From the IMG/VR virus record IMGVR_UViG_3300043313_000428, positions 1-22,817 of that record: a stretch of DNA of 22,817 nt, one strand, 5' to 3'. How positions within the stretch are numbered: the stretch's first letter is position 1; each line of letters opens with the position of its first letter. This DNA is from a virus. Position numbers and translations under genes: made by a program. Of this stretch, positions 7,532 through 14,161 are shown in pieces. Under the pieces are notes generated by a model. The model did not search any database, had not been told where the DNA came from, and saw nothing but the letters and a program-made list of their open reading frames with translations.

Positions 7532-9428
7532 CCAGCAGTCCCATTCGACGCAGGTACTCGGCCAGAAGCTCAGGGTGGTGAGGCTTCTCCCGTACCAGGA
7601 GCGTGGTGCAGTACCCATCCAGTGCGGTGCGTAGCGCGGTCGTGTCCATGTCTGGGTCCACATGGGCGGCCAGGAGTGAGAGGTGATCCCAGGCTCCGGC
7701 CAGGAGCTTGTGGGCGTGCTCCTCGTCGTTGACATGGATCTTGGTGTGTAGCTCGTGCGGCTGGATGTTGAACTGAGTGCACAGCGACCGGTTCACATTG
7801 CCGGCCAGCTTCTTGCCAGCCAGCTCCATGGCTCGCAGGACCGTGGCGTTGGCGAGGAAGAACCTGCTCACCGTGCTGGCCGACGCGGTAACGGCGGCTG
7901 GCGCTGCTGGTGGCCCACCGGGGGCGTTGATGGCCGAGGTCTCCTGCGGGATCGGAGCTCCCGGGGTGGCACTGATCCCGGTGGGCGGTGCCGGCGGAGG
8001 CGGCGGACCGGCTCCGCCCATGCCAGGGGCAGGTGTCTGGGGGGTGACGACAGTGCCAGCGGGGAGGATCTCCTCGGTGAAGCCAGCCACCTTCCGGACT
8101 GCCGCGATCTGGAAGAGGTTCGGGTCGCGGAGCATCAGTTCCCGGGTGAAGCGAAGTAGGTCTTCGGTGTCGTCGGGGGCGTCGGAGATCTTGTAGTCAC
8201 CGGACAGGAGAACGGTGGCCTTAGAGACCAGACCCGCGTCGTACATCTCCCGGGTGTCTTTGAGACGCTCTGGCCGCACCGTCAGTGGTGCGGTGTCGTA
8301 CCAGAAGACGTAGCGATCCGGGTCTTCCTTGATCGCCTTCAGCGCCGGCTGGAGATAGGCAGTCGTCAGGGCGTCACAGATCCGAACCATCAACGGTACA
8401 ATGTGGACGTTGATCTGTCCTTCCATGATCTGCCACGCTCCCCAGTGATTGGCTTCCCCGGCTCCTGTCAGGATCGACGGGTCGATGTCCATGGCGAGGG
8501 CGAACCGTCTCAACGCCTCAGCCCGCAGATCCATGGCCTGCTTCGACAGGTCAGAGCCGAACGTGACCAGCTCGATCTTCCCGAGAGCTTCGGTCGGCAT
8601 CTCCACGATGGTGGGCATGACCCCGGCCGCCGTGCCCTCACCTTTCAGGCCGGTGGATCCGACCTTCATCAGAAGACTGGTCAGCCCCTCAGCACCCGGG
8701 ATCTCTGTGTCGTCGTCCGGGAAAGAAGTCTCTTTGGGGATGGGCAGGAGGCCGGCACTGAACAGCCGGGAGTCAATCTGGGCGAACACATATCGGGTGA
8801 GGCGTTCAATCTCCCACAGCATCGGCATCGCGGCCCGGGTCGGGGAGTCAGCCCAGAGTCCTCGCCGGGGATGGGGAGTCCACATCCGGATGATGATGTC
8901 CGTCTCTGGGTTCAGCTTCTCCGGTGTTCCGTCGTAGGTCGTCATCTCTACGACACCGGTCCGGGCGTACCGTTTCAACTCCGAGCAGGACAGCACGAAC
9001 CATTCGTCAGACTCATAGTCGGTGCCCCGACCGATGACGTAGGCGTCACCAGCGATGGTGAGGTTGATCCCCAGAGCTCGGAGAGCCTCCGCCTTGTGGG
9101 GTGGACCACCGAAGAGAGAGTCAGCGAGGCCGGCGATCTTCTTGTTGGTGACCTCTTTCTGGACCCGGCCGTTCTCATCCACCTGGGCGACATAGATACG
9201 GACCCGGGAGCAGGCTGAACCGATCCAGTTGGCGACAAACCGAAGCTCACCGATGATGTCGTAGAGTCGCCACGCCTCCGTCTGCCACGTGTCATCACCG
9301 AACTTGTAACTACGCCATCCCATCCCATCGAGGGAACGAATCCGGGCGGCCGAGGCTACGAGACTGGGTGGTGAATCGTGGGGGGCCGGTGAGGCGACTG
9401 TGTTGGCCTTCTGCCTGCCCAGACGCAT
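7521..9428 (-). CDS. Portal protein
   Basis: A 635-residue portal protein, expected to form the dodecameric ring at the capsid vertex through which DNA enters and leaves. The ATG at 9428 follows a strong AAGGAGTAGCCC ribosome site. Recognisable portal features are the early helical region DIIGELRFVANWIGSACS, the core AGDAYVIGRG, IRMWTPHPRRGLWADSP, MAMDIDPSILTGAGEANHWG-like residues in the clip/stem part, and EGQINVHIVPLMVRICDAL. A Gly/Pro-rich spacer (PPPPPAPPTG) near residue 460-490 leads to a roughly 120-residue helical C-terminal extension. It lies between the DUF1360-like gene and MuF gene, the usual order after the terminase. Confidence 0.9.
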   Translation of the reverse strand: MRLGRQKANTVASPAPHDSPPSLVASAARIRSLDGMGWRSYKFGDDTWQTEAWRLYDIIGELRFVANWIGSACSRVRIYVAQVDENGRVQKEVTNKKIAGLADSLFGGPPHKAEALRALGINLTIAGDAYVIGRGTDYESDEWFVLSCSELKRYARTGVVEMTTYDGTPEKLNPETDIIIRMWTPHPRRGLWADSPTRAAMPMLWEIERLTRYVFAQIDSRLFSAGLLPIPKETSFPDDDTEIPGAEGLTSLLMKVGSTGLKGEGTAAGVMPTIVEMPTEALGKIELVTFGSDLSKQAMDLRAEALRRFALAMDIDPSILTGAGEANHWGAWQIMEGQINVHIVPLMVRICDALTTAYLQPALKAIKEDPDRYVFWYDTAPLTVRPERLKDTREMYDAGLVSKATVLLSGDYKISDAPDDTEDLLRFTRELMLRDPNLFQIAAVRKVAGFTEEILPAGTVVTPQTPAPGMGGAGPPPPPAPPTGISATPGAPIPQETSAINAPGGPPAAPAAVTASASTVSRFFLANATVLRAMELAGKKLAGNVNRSLCTQFNIQPHELHTKIHVNDEEHAHKLLAGAWDHLSLLAAHVDPDMDTTALRTALDGYCTTLLVREKPHHPELLAEYLRRMGLLDGE

Positions 9429-9431
9429 GGG

Positions 9432-9722
9432 CTACTCCTTCCGGTCCGCGAATAGACCGGTCACGTGCGAGGCGGCAGGGATAGCCAAGACGGCGATCAC
9501 CCATTGGTTAGGAAACAGGACGGCGACCGGCATTACCGGGACAGCCACCCAGACAGAGGTACACCAAGGACAATGAGCAAGGTAGGCAGCCATCGACTTC
9601 TCGCCCCACTTGTTCACCACCCAGCGTCGGTAGCCGACCGTGAGCTGATCCTCCACGAGGAGGCGCGTCAGTCGCGCGACCGCAAGGGCACTAACGACTA
9701 AAGCGATGATCAGCATGGACAT
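9432..9722 (-). CDS. DUF1360-like small membrane protein
   Basis: About 96 residues with hydrophobic segments at both ends and the motif HCPWCTSVWVAV in the middle, which together with VARLTRLLVEDQ and the RRWVVNKWG stretch fits DUF1360, a small membrane family found next to terminase or portal genes in many actinophages. Its function is not known. The gene lies 34 bp after the terminase stop and 3 bp before the portal start, so it is part of the packaging operon. Start choice is uncertain: ATG at 9722 or 9716 fits the family, while a TTG at 9746 would add eight residues; no good Shine-Dalgarno precedes any of them. Confidence 0.7.
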   Translation of the reverse strand: MSMLIIALVVSALAVARLTRLLVEDQLTVGYRRWVVNKWGEKSMAAYLAHCPWCTSVWVAVPVMPVAVLFPNQWVIAVLAIPAASHVTGLFADRKE

Positions 9723-9756
9723 AGCATATGGTCCAGCTGGTATCAAGGGATAGTTC

Positions 9757-11184
9757 TCAGATCAGGTTGGCGATCCCGTAGACGCCCTGATCCCACCCGA
9801 GGTTGTACTTCGACGGGTCCCCAGCACCCATTCTCCGACGCTCCCCAGCCATGAGGTGAAGGCAGGCATGAACGAGGGCATCCATCCGGTCCGGGGATTC
9901 TCGGGTGCTCTCCGGGTCGAACATCACCATCTCGTTTTCCAGCTCTTCAAACGTGCCCACCATGTGGAGGCGTCCCTGCTCTCCACGTAGGGCCACAGGC
10001 TCCGCACGAGTTTTCTTACCGTGCTTCGCGTGCACTGCTTTCATGGGGGGAGACGTGTGCCGTGGGAACAGTCCTATATCTATCGAGTCCTGGTAGGTGT
10101 CACGGAGCACCTCGAACAAGTACCGCTTCCCCAGGTTCTCCTCGTATACGACCAGGTCAGCTTTGAAGTCTGCGCAGGCCCGCCAAATAGCCATGGCGGC
10201 TTGGCGACCAGTGAAGTTCACCGACGAGTCGGACAGCACGTACATCTCGTTCTTGGTTGTCCGGGCGGCCACAATGATCCCGAAGGTGGCGTCTTCCCCG
10301 GTCAGGTTAGGGTCACAGCCCACCACAGTGGAGATGATCTCGTCTGGAACCTCCGTGACCCGGTTGCGTTCAATGTCCCCGCGCTTGAACAGCGCACCAG
10401 AGCCGATCTCCAGCATCTTCCCGTACAGCTCCTGCTGGCCCAGGTCGGTGCCGGCGTAGCGGAGCTTCAGCTCCCGCAGAACGTGCGCGGACAGGTTGGT
10501 TGCGTTGTCGAAGGTCGACCCACCCATCAGGTGGATGGTCCCGTCGGCTCTCTTCAGCCACTCCTGGAGGAGCTTGATCGGCTTCGGGGTGGTGGTGGCG
10601 AAGCACCGGGGGTGATCATCTATGAGGTCTGTACGTAGAGAGGGGAGGATCCCCTCATACCAGGACTCATAGGGCTTAGGCCACTTACAGATCTCATCGA
10701 CCCAGGCTCCGGCGGCGTTGTAGCCACGACCAACGTCCTCGTCGTCCGCTCCCTCGGCATAGATCTTGGCGCCGTCCGGGAACAGGATCATGGGACGGGG
10801 TGACTGTTTGTACCGGTGGTTGACACCCTTTCGGTTGAGTACCCGCAGCAGTCCGGCCGGTCCCTCCAGGCAGATCGTCCGGGTGTCCGCCAACGTTTCA
10901 CCGATGAGTAGCCATTCGGTTGGCTGGCCGGACCGGTCGAACGGGTGCTTCAGTACCTGCTCCGTCAACCACTCCGACCCGGCCCGGGACTTCCCCCAGC
11001 CACGACCGGCCAGGGCCAGGGCTACCAGCCAGTCACCCTTGGGTGGCATCTGTTCGGGCCGGGCGACATACCACCACTCGTTGCGGAGCATCTCCCCGAC
11101 GATCTCTGAGGGCAGGGTCGCGATCCACTCGTCCCGGAGGTTTCTTGGGAGAGCGGCGACACGTTCCGCTAGGGAATGTCCCAC
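9757..11184 (-). CDS. terL: Terminase large subunit
   Basis: The packaging ATPase-nuclease, 475 residues from GTG 11184. Walker A is GRGWGKS (residues 60-66) in ALAGRGWGKSRAG, Walker B is AWVDEI (D163, E164), and the ATCatt-like coupling region follows with FATTTPKP. The RNase H-like nuclease half shows the acidic triad candidates D291 in VVGCDPN, E348 in LVVYEE and D435 in PDRMDALVHA. ARPEQMPPKGDW just before Walker A is typical of actinophage enzymes. A TTG at 11220 would lengthen the protein by 12 residues, but neither start has a Shine-Dalgarno. I prefer GTG 11184 because a TACTGT box lies 6 nt before it, which would give a leaderless mRNA. It heads the left-arm operon. No small terminase subunit was recognised in this window. 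Confidence 0.92.
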   Translation of the reverse strand: MGHSLAERVAALPRNLRDEWIATLPSEIVGEMLRNEWWYVARPEQMPPKGDWLVALALAGRGWGKSRAGSEWLTEQVLKHPFDRSGQPTEWLLIGETLADTRTICLEGPAGLLRVLNRKGVNHRYKQSPRPMILFPDGAKIYAEGADDEDVGRGYNAAGAWVDEICKWPKPYESWYEGILPSLRTDLIDDHPRCFATTTPKPIKLLQEWLKRADGTIHLMGGSTFDNATNLSAHVLRELKLRYAGTDLGQQELYGKMLEIGSGALFKRGDIERNRVTEVPDEIISTVVGCDPNLTGEDATFGIIVAARTTKNEMYVLSDSSVNFTGRQAAMAIWRACADFKADLVVYEENLGKRYLFEVLRDTYQDSIDIGLFPRHTSPPMKAVHAKHGKKTRAEPVALRGEQGRLHMVGTFEELENEMVMFDPESTRESPDRMDALVHACLHLMAGERRRMGAGDPSKYNLGWDQGVYGIANLI

Positions 11185-11190
11185 ATGATC

Positions 11191-11220
11191 ACAGTACGGG
11201 CGTTCTACTGGTGGACGCAA
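11191..11220 (-). promoter_or_regulatory. Candidate promoter of the left (head) operon
   Basis: On the minus strand TTGCGT (11220-11215) is followed after 18 bp by TACTGT (11196-11191). Initiation 7 nt later falls on the GTG of the terminase gene at 11184, so the mRNA would be leaderless. The boxes are seen in the sequence; activity is inferred. Confidence 0.45.
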
Positions 11221-11228
11221 GACTGAGC

Positions 11229-11258
11229 TGGTATCCCAGGGGTGGGTGGGGGTAGCAT
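11229..11258 (+). promoter_or_regulatory. Candidate promoter of the LAGLIDADG-like gene
   Basis: TAGCAT at 11253-11258 could serve as a -10 box; the -35 position (TGGTAT, 11229-11234) is weak. The CCCAGGGGTGGG motif occupies the space between them, in the same arrangement as the promoter at 19164-19193. Confidence 0.3.
11235..11246 (-). promoter_or_regulatory. Copy 1 of the CCCACCCCTGGG motif (candidate operator)
   Basis: The minus strand reads CCCACCCCTGGG, identical over 12 bp to the sites at 17485 and 19170. It lies in the divergent region between the terminase and LAGLIDADG-like genes, 6 nt before a possible plus-strand -10 box and 14 bp upstream of the minus-strand -35 box, so one bound protein could affect both arms. 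Confidence 0.5.
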
Positions 11259-11300
11259 GGGCTTCTCACACACAGCTCGCTGGTCCGAGTGGGTGAGAGA

Positions 11301-11336
11301 ACAGGGGATCGGGTCCCTCCGTGCCCGGTCCCCTGT
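11301..11336 (+). promoter_or_regulatory. Leader hairpin upstream of LAGLIDADG-like gene
   Basis: A 13-bp stem (11301-11313 with 11324-11336, one G-T pair) closes a 10-nt loop. It ends 22 nt before the ATG at 11359 and just upstream of the GAGAGGAAA ribosome site. It has only three T after it, so it is a poor terminator; a leader, stabilising or attenuator role is more likely. Confidence 0.55.
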
Positions 11337-11358
11337 TTCCATCGGAGAGGAAACGGAT

Positions 11359-11883
11359 ATGGCGATACCGATGCAGAAGCTGGGCTGGATGGCCGGCATC
11401 ATCGACTTCAAGGGACGTGTTGTATACAAAAACAATAAGACTCGTAAGACCCTCCAGATTGTCCTCATCGTGGAGACCAAGGAAATGGCCATCATCCGAG
11501 GACTATCTGAACTAACCGGTACCAGTCCGGAACTCCAGTCGGCACAGGTGAAGCCAGAGTTCATGCGACGTAGTTGCCACGAGCACTGTCCCGAGGCCCA
11601 CATCCATGTGGGTGACCAGGATCTTGTAATGCCTGAGATCGCCCGCTGGACCATCACCGGAGCCGCGATGGTTGTGGTCCTGTCGAGCCTCCTCCCATTC
11701 CTCAGGACGGATCGAGGATGGACGGAAGCTATCGAGTCTGCTACCAACCAAACGGTCTTCTGGGGTCGTGGCGCCACGGCTGTCCGGGCATCCCTGCGAC
11801 GTCTCCAGGAGATCGGGTGGGACATGCCCATCCTCTACAGCCAGGCGCTACTGGAAGACGACAACGAAGACGAAGAGGAGTAG
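11359..11883 (+). CDS. LAGLIDADG-like protein
   Basis: A 174-residue protein starting at ATG 11359 after GAGAGGAAACGGAT. The N-terminal LGWMAGIIDFKGRVVYK resembles one LAGLIDADG helix, followed by the beta-rich LQIVLIVETKEMAIIRGL that homing-type domains use at the DNA interface. Only one such motif is visible, and the glycine/acidic pair at the helix end is altered (IIDFKG instead of the usual acidic DADG or DGEG), so nuclease activity is doubtful. A C/H cluster (CHEHCPEAHIH) sits in the middle, and the C-terminus is strongly acidic. Proteins of this kind recur as single genes in actinophages, where a structural-scaffold or regulatory DNA-binding role is as likely as homing. It is a one-gene unit, closed by the terminator at 11907-11947. 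Confidence 0.65.
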   Translation: MAIPMQKLGWMAGIIDFKGRVVYKNNKTRKTLQIVLIVETKEMAIIRGLSELTGTSPELQSAQVKPEFMRRSCHEHCPEAHIHVGDQDLVMPEIARWTITGAAMVVVLSSLLPFLRTDRGWTEAIESATNQTVFWGRGATAVRASLRRLQEIGWDMPILYSQALLEDDNEDEEE

Positions 11884-11906
11884 ATTAGACAAGACATGGT
11901 TCCCCG

Positions 11907-11947
11907 GGAAGATCCCCTCCGTTGTTGGCGGAGGGGATCTTCCTTTT
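11907..11947 (+). terminator. Rho-independent terminator after the LAGLIDADG-like gene
   Basis: A perfect 15-bp stem (11907-11921 with 11929-11943) with a 7-nt loop TTGTTGG is followed by TTTT. It starts 24 nt after the stop codon at 11883. Confidence 0.9.
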
Positions 11948-11967
11948 GTCGTAGAGTCGATGATAAT
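11944..11967 (+). promoter_or_regulatory. Candidate promoter of the Ig-like gene
   Basis: The gene between terminators 11907 and 12502 needs its own promoter. Right after the first terminator come TTTTGTCGTA, TAGAGT (11952-11957) and GATAAT (11962-11967). GATAAT is a fair -10 box with an expected start about 25 nt before the start codon; no clear -35 box is visible. The second terminator is also followed by TTTTGTCGTA and TAGAGT. Confidence 0.3.
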
Positions 11968-11998
11968 TGGTCCGTAGACACGTTAGGAGGGACCAGCC

Positions 11999-12490
11999 AT
12001 CGATGTAGACCTGGGCGATGCAGTCCTGTCCGTTAACCTCCACGTCAAGGGACTCCGTCGTTTCCGCATCAAGTGGCACATCGGCGTCGCCACGGATACC
12101 ACACCAGCGGACAGGGTAATCAAACCCCCACCGTACTTTGCCTCAACAGGAAGGTTTGATGTTGCCATGGATCTCCAGGCAGACAAGCAAATTCCTCTAT
12201 CCCTCCAGTTCACCGACGAGATGGACAACCCGGTTCCGACGCCAGCCGGTACCACGGCCGTATACACGGTTGACGACCCGACCGTCATCAACCTGACTGA
12301 CAACGGTGACGGCACCGCCGTGGCGGCAGCGGTGGGTGTGCTCGGTACCGCGACGGTCCATGTTGCGGTCTCGGTCGATGGTGTCCCCGTCATCACCGGA
12401 GACCTCCAGATCATCGTCATGGCAGGTCTCGCGGAGCGGGTCACGATCGTGGCTGGTCCTCCGGTTGAGGTCACGCCCGACACCCCCTGA
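11999..12490 (+). CDS. Ig-like (Big_2-type) domain protein with non-canonical start
   Basis: About 163 residues if read from ATC 11999, the codon placed 8 nt after a perfect AGGAGG. The frame opens after a TAG at 11984, and no ATG, GTG, TTG or CTG before 12011 fits, so the start appears non-canonical. A conservative start is ATG 12167 (107 residues), but AGGAAGG lies 12 nt from it and the upstream 56 codons look coding, with C/G third positions and beta-type residues. The C-terminal half has a bacterial Ig-like pattern: IPLSLQFTDEMDNPVPTP, AVYTVDDPTVINLTDNGDG, AAAVGVLGTATVHVAV. Such domains decorate phage capsids and tails and bind cell-surface sugars weakly. It is a single-gene unit insulated by terminators on both sides. 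Confidence 0.7.
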   Translation: MDVDLGDAVLSVNLHVKGLRRFRIKWHIGVATDTTPADRVIKPPPYFASTGRFDVAMDLQADKQIPLSLQFTDEMDNPVPTPAGTTAVYTVDDPTVINLTDNGDGTAVAAAVGVLGTATVHVAVSVDGVPVITGDLQIIVMAGLAERVTIVAGPPVEVTPDTP

Positions 12491-12501
12491 GCGACGGTTC
12501 C

Positions 12502-12541
12502 AAGAAGCACCCCCAGGACGTCCCCGGGGGTGCTTCTTTTT
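12502..12541 (+). terminator. Rho-independent terminator after the Ig-like gene
   Basis: A 13-bp perfect stem (12502-12514 with 12526-12538) with an 11-nt loop runs into a T-tract. It begins 11 nt after the stop codon at 12490. Confidence 0.9.
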
Positions 12542-12568
12542 GTCGTACCTCCCCGCTAGAGTGATCAC

Positions 12569-12583
12569 ACCCCACCGTGGGGT
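12569..12583 (+). promoter_or_regulatory. Palindrome in front of the helix-turn-helix gene (candidate operator)
   Basis: ACCCCAC-C-GTGGGGT is a perfect inverted repeat with 7-bp arms, 20 bp before the TTG start and just after a possible -10 box TAGAGT (12557-12562). It shares the CCCAC/GTGGG character of the repeated CCCACCCCTGGG motif. A transcript would also fold it as a hairpin. Confidence 0.45.
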
Positions 12584-12603
12584 GGGAAGAGGGGAGGGTC
12601 CAG

Positions 12604-13017
12604 TTGACTGCCAAAGAGGAGCAGCTCGGCCGCGACATCGTGGCTAGCGGGCGCCTCAAACAGCTCCGGGAGGAGCTTGGCCTGACCCGGTCAGCCATGG
12701 CGGAACTGCTACACACGTCACCGATCACTTACACCTCCTGGGAGAAGAAACCGGAGGTGAACCTGTGGGCGGAGACCGCGACCAGGCTCGGCCGGTTCTA
12801 CAGCAACTCTGTGGCGGAGCTTGACTACGTTCGGTCAGTCCTGAAGATCGACATGACGGACCTGGTTCCCCTGTACATCGCCTCGACCATGATGGGGATC
12901 TCCCAGGAGCTGCTCCTGAAGCAGTACCGCGACGAGAAGTTCAATGCCGTGGATCTTGGCATCCTCGGCCTGTGGGTGGAGAAGAAGGTCCTCAACGTCC
13001 TTAGGCAGGGCGAATGA
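12604..13017 (+). CDS. Helix-turn-helix DNA-binding protein
   Basis: A 137-residue protein. The TTG at 12604 follows GGGGAGGG by 5 nt; GTG 12577 is also in frame but falls in the palindrome. Residues about 17-60 form an HTH_3/XRE-like domain: LKQLREELGLTRSAMAELL, then HTSPITYTSWEKKP, where the second helix and the tryptophan after it match lambda-Cro type repressors. The rest is helical with no recognised domain (LYIASTMMGISQELLLKQY resembles a second helix-turn-helix). It overlaps the exonuclease gene by ATGA, so it is the first gene of the replication operon. Its position next to a palindrome suggests autoregulation; it is the best candidate in the window for the protein that binds the CCCACCCCTGGG sites, though that is inference. 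Confidence 0.75.
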   Translation: MTAKEEQLGRDIVASGRLKQLREELGLTRSAMAELLHTSPITYTSWEKKPEVNLWAETATRLGRFYSNSVAELDYVRSVLKIDMTDLVPLYIASTMMGISQELLLKQYRDEKFNAVDLGILGLWVEKKVLNVLRQGE

Positions 13018-13859
13018 TCGCGTGCGTCTACTGCGGTCAGGAGATGACCCCGCTCATCGAGGAGGGACAGACCTCGCACCCCTCGTGCGCCCCACCGTTC
13101 GAACCTCTCGGGAATGAGTACGACCCGTTCGCCGCGATGCTCAAGCACCAACTCACCGAGATCATCCGCTGGGCTGACTCATGGAATCCTCGGGCCAAGC
13201 AGGTCGAGATCGGACCGTCGGAGATCGGTGACCCCTGCGACCGGCGCATCGGCTACCGGCTCGGGGAGGTGCCACCTGTCAACACCCAGTTCGATCCGTG
13301 GGCCGCGATTGTGGGGACAGCTGTCCACTCCTGGCTGGACCAGAGCGTGAGGCTGTGGATGGACTGCCACAACTCTGAGGACTGGTCCACCGAGACGAAG
13401 TTGTCCATCAACAAGTTCGTCCAGGGTCACTCGGATCTGTTCTGGCACGAGCAACACACTGTGATCGACTGGAAGACCGCCGGCCCCACAGTCATGAAGA
13501 AGCTACGGGATGGGGGACCCTCCGACGGATACATCATCCAGACCCAGATCTACGGCTACGGGTATGAACGTGCCGGCTGGCCGGTGAAGAGGGTGGCGTT
13601 AGTCTTCCTTCCGAGGGCCGGTCGCCTGAAAGACATGTACGTATGGACTGGGCAGTACGACAGATCCGTAGCTGAGCACGCACTGGGGAGGATGTACAAC
13701 ATTGCCCGTAAAGTTGTCTCCCTGGAGACATCGATACATCCACATAAATGGGAACAGATTGATGCTGTTCCCTCCAATAGTTGCGGGTTTTGCCCGTGGT
13801 ACAACTCCATGAAACCAAAGGAAGAAGGAGCGAATGACCGAGGATGTCCTGGCCGCTGA
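13014..13859 (+). CDS. Cas4/RecB-type PD-(D/E)XK exonuclease with zinc finger and Fe-S cysteines
   Basis: A 281-residue nuclease. The N-terminus carries a zinc finger (C4, C7, H22, C25). The nuclease core follows: VEIGPSEIGDPCDRR with C75, GTAVHSWL with H105, GHSDLF with D141, VIDWKTAG with D152 and K154 as the D-X-K pair, and QTQIYGYGY as motif with Q176/Q178. The C-terminal CGFC (C257, C260) plus C278, together with C75, give the four-cysteine layout of Cas4/AddB iron-sulfur nucleases. The family degrades DNA ends in recombination. The gene starts inside the stop of the HTH gene (ATGA) and overlaps the next gene by 26 bp. There is no CRISPR system nearby, so a phage recombination or replication role is expected. 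Confidence 0.85.
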   Translation: MIACVYCGQEMTPLIEEGQTSHPSCAPPFEPLGNEYDPFAAMLKHQLTEIIRWADSWNPRAKQVEIGPSEIGDPCDRRIGYRLGEVPPVNTQFDPWAAIVGTAVHSWLDQSVRLWMDCHNSEDWSTETKLSINKFVQGHSDLFWHEQHTVIDWKTAGPTVMKKLRDGGPSDGYIIQTQIYGYGYERAGWPVKRVALVFLPRAGRLKDMYVWTGQYDRSVAEHALGRMYNIARKVVSLETSIHPHKWEQIDAVPSNSCGFCPWYNSMKPKEEGANDRGCPGR

Positions 13860-14070
13860 GGGTATCGAGCCTCAGGATCTTGACGAGGCGAAAGAACTCG
13901 ACGAGGAGGAGACGCTACCAGAGAAGGGAACCGCCGAGTGGTACAACATGGTGGCCCGGCTCATGCAGTACCGCGACCACTGCGGGAAGATGATTACCAA
14001 GTGGCAGAGCAAGACCGTCGAGACTGAGCGGCTGATTCATGAACTCACCGGAGAGCCTCAGTCCTACTGA
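13834..14070 (+). CDS. Small acidic protein of the replication operon
   Basis: 78 residues from ATG 13834, preceded by GAAGAAGGAG within the tail of the exonuclease gene. The first 35 residues are very acidic (DEAKELDEEETLPEKG), and the remainder is a helix with a possible coiled coil (WQSKTVETERLIHELTG). I do not recognise a family. The deep overlap with the exonuclease suggests translational coupling and perhaps a partner protein. Confidence 0.75.
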   Translation: MTEDVLAAEGIEPQDLDEAKELDEEETLPEKGTAEWYNMVARLMQYRDHCGKMITKWQSKTVETERLIHELTGEPQSY

Positions 14071-14109
14071 GATCGGTGACCGGCTCCTCAGGTCTCAGAA
14101 ACAGGAAAA

Positions 14110-14130
14110 CCCGGCCCCTGGGGGACCGGG
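14110..14130 (+). promoter_or_regulatory. Leader hairpin upstream of SSB-candidate gene
   Basis: CCCGG (14110-14114) pairs with CCGGG (14126-14130), then one C-A mismatch and three more pairs close a TGG loop. There is no T-tract. It ends 31 nt before the ATG at 14162. Confidence 0.45.
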
Positions 14131-14161
14131 TGGTAACAACCGGAACAGTACAGGAGCAGAG

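Noticed and set aside
11205-11831. Minus-strand 208-codon frame
   Set aside because: It is antisense to the LAGLIDADG-like gene and lacks a ribosome site and protein-like composition.
13093-13110. GTTCGAAC-type sequence resembling a tRNA T-loop
   Set aside because: It lies inside the exonuclease gene and no cloverleaf or acceptor stem can be drawn around it.
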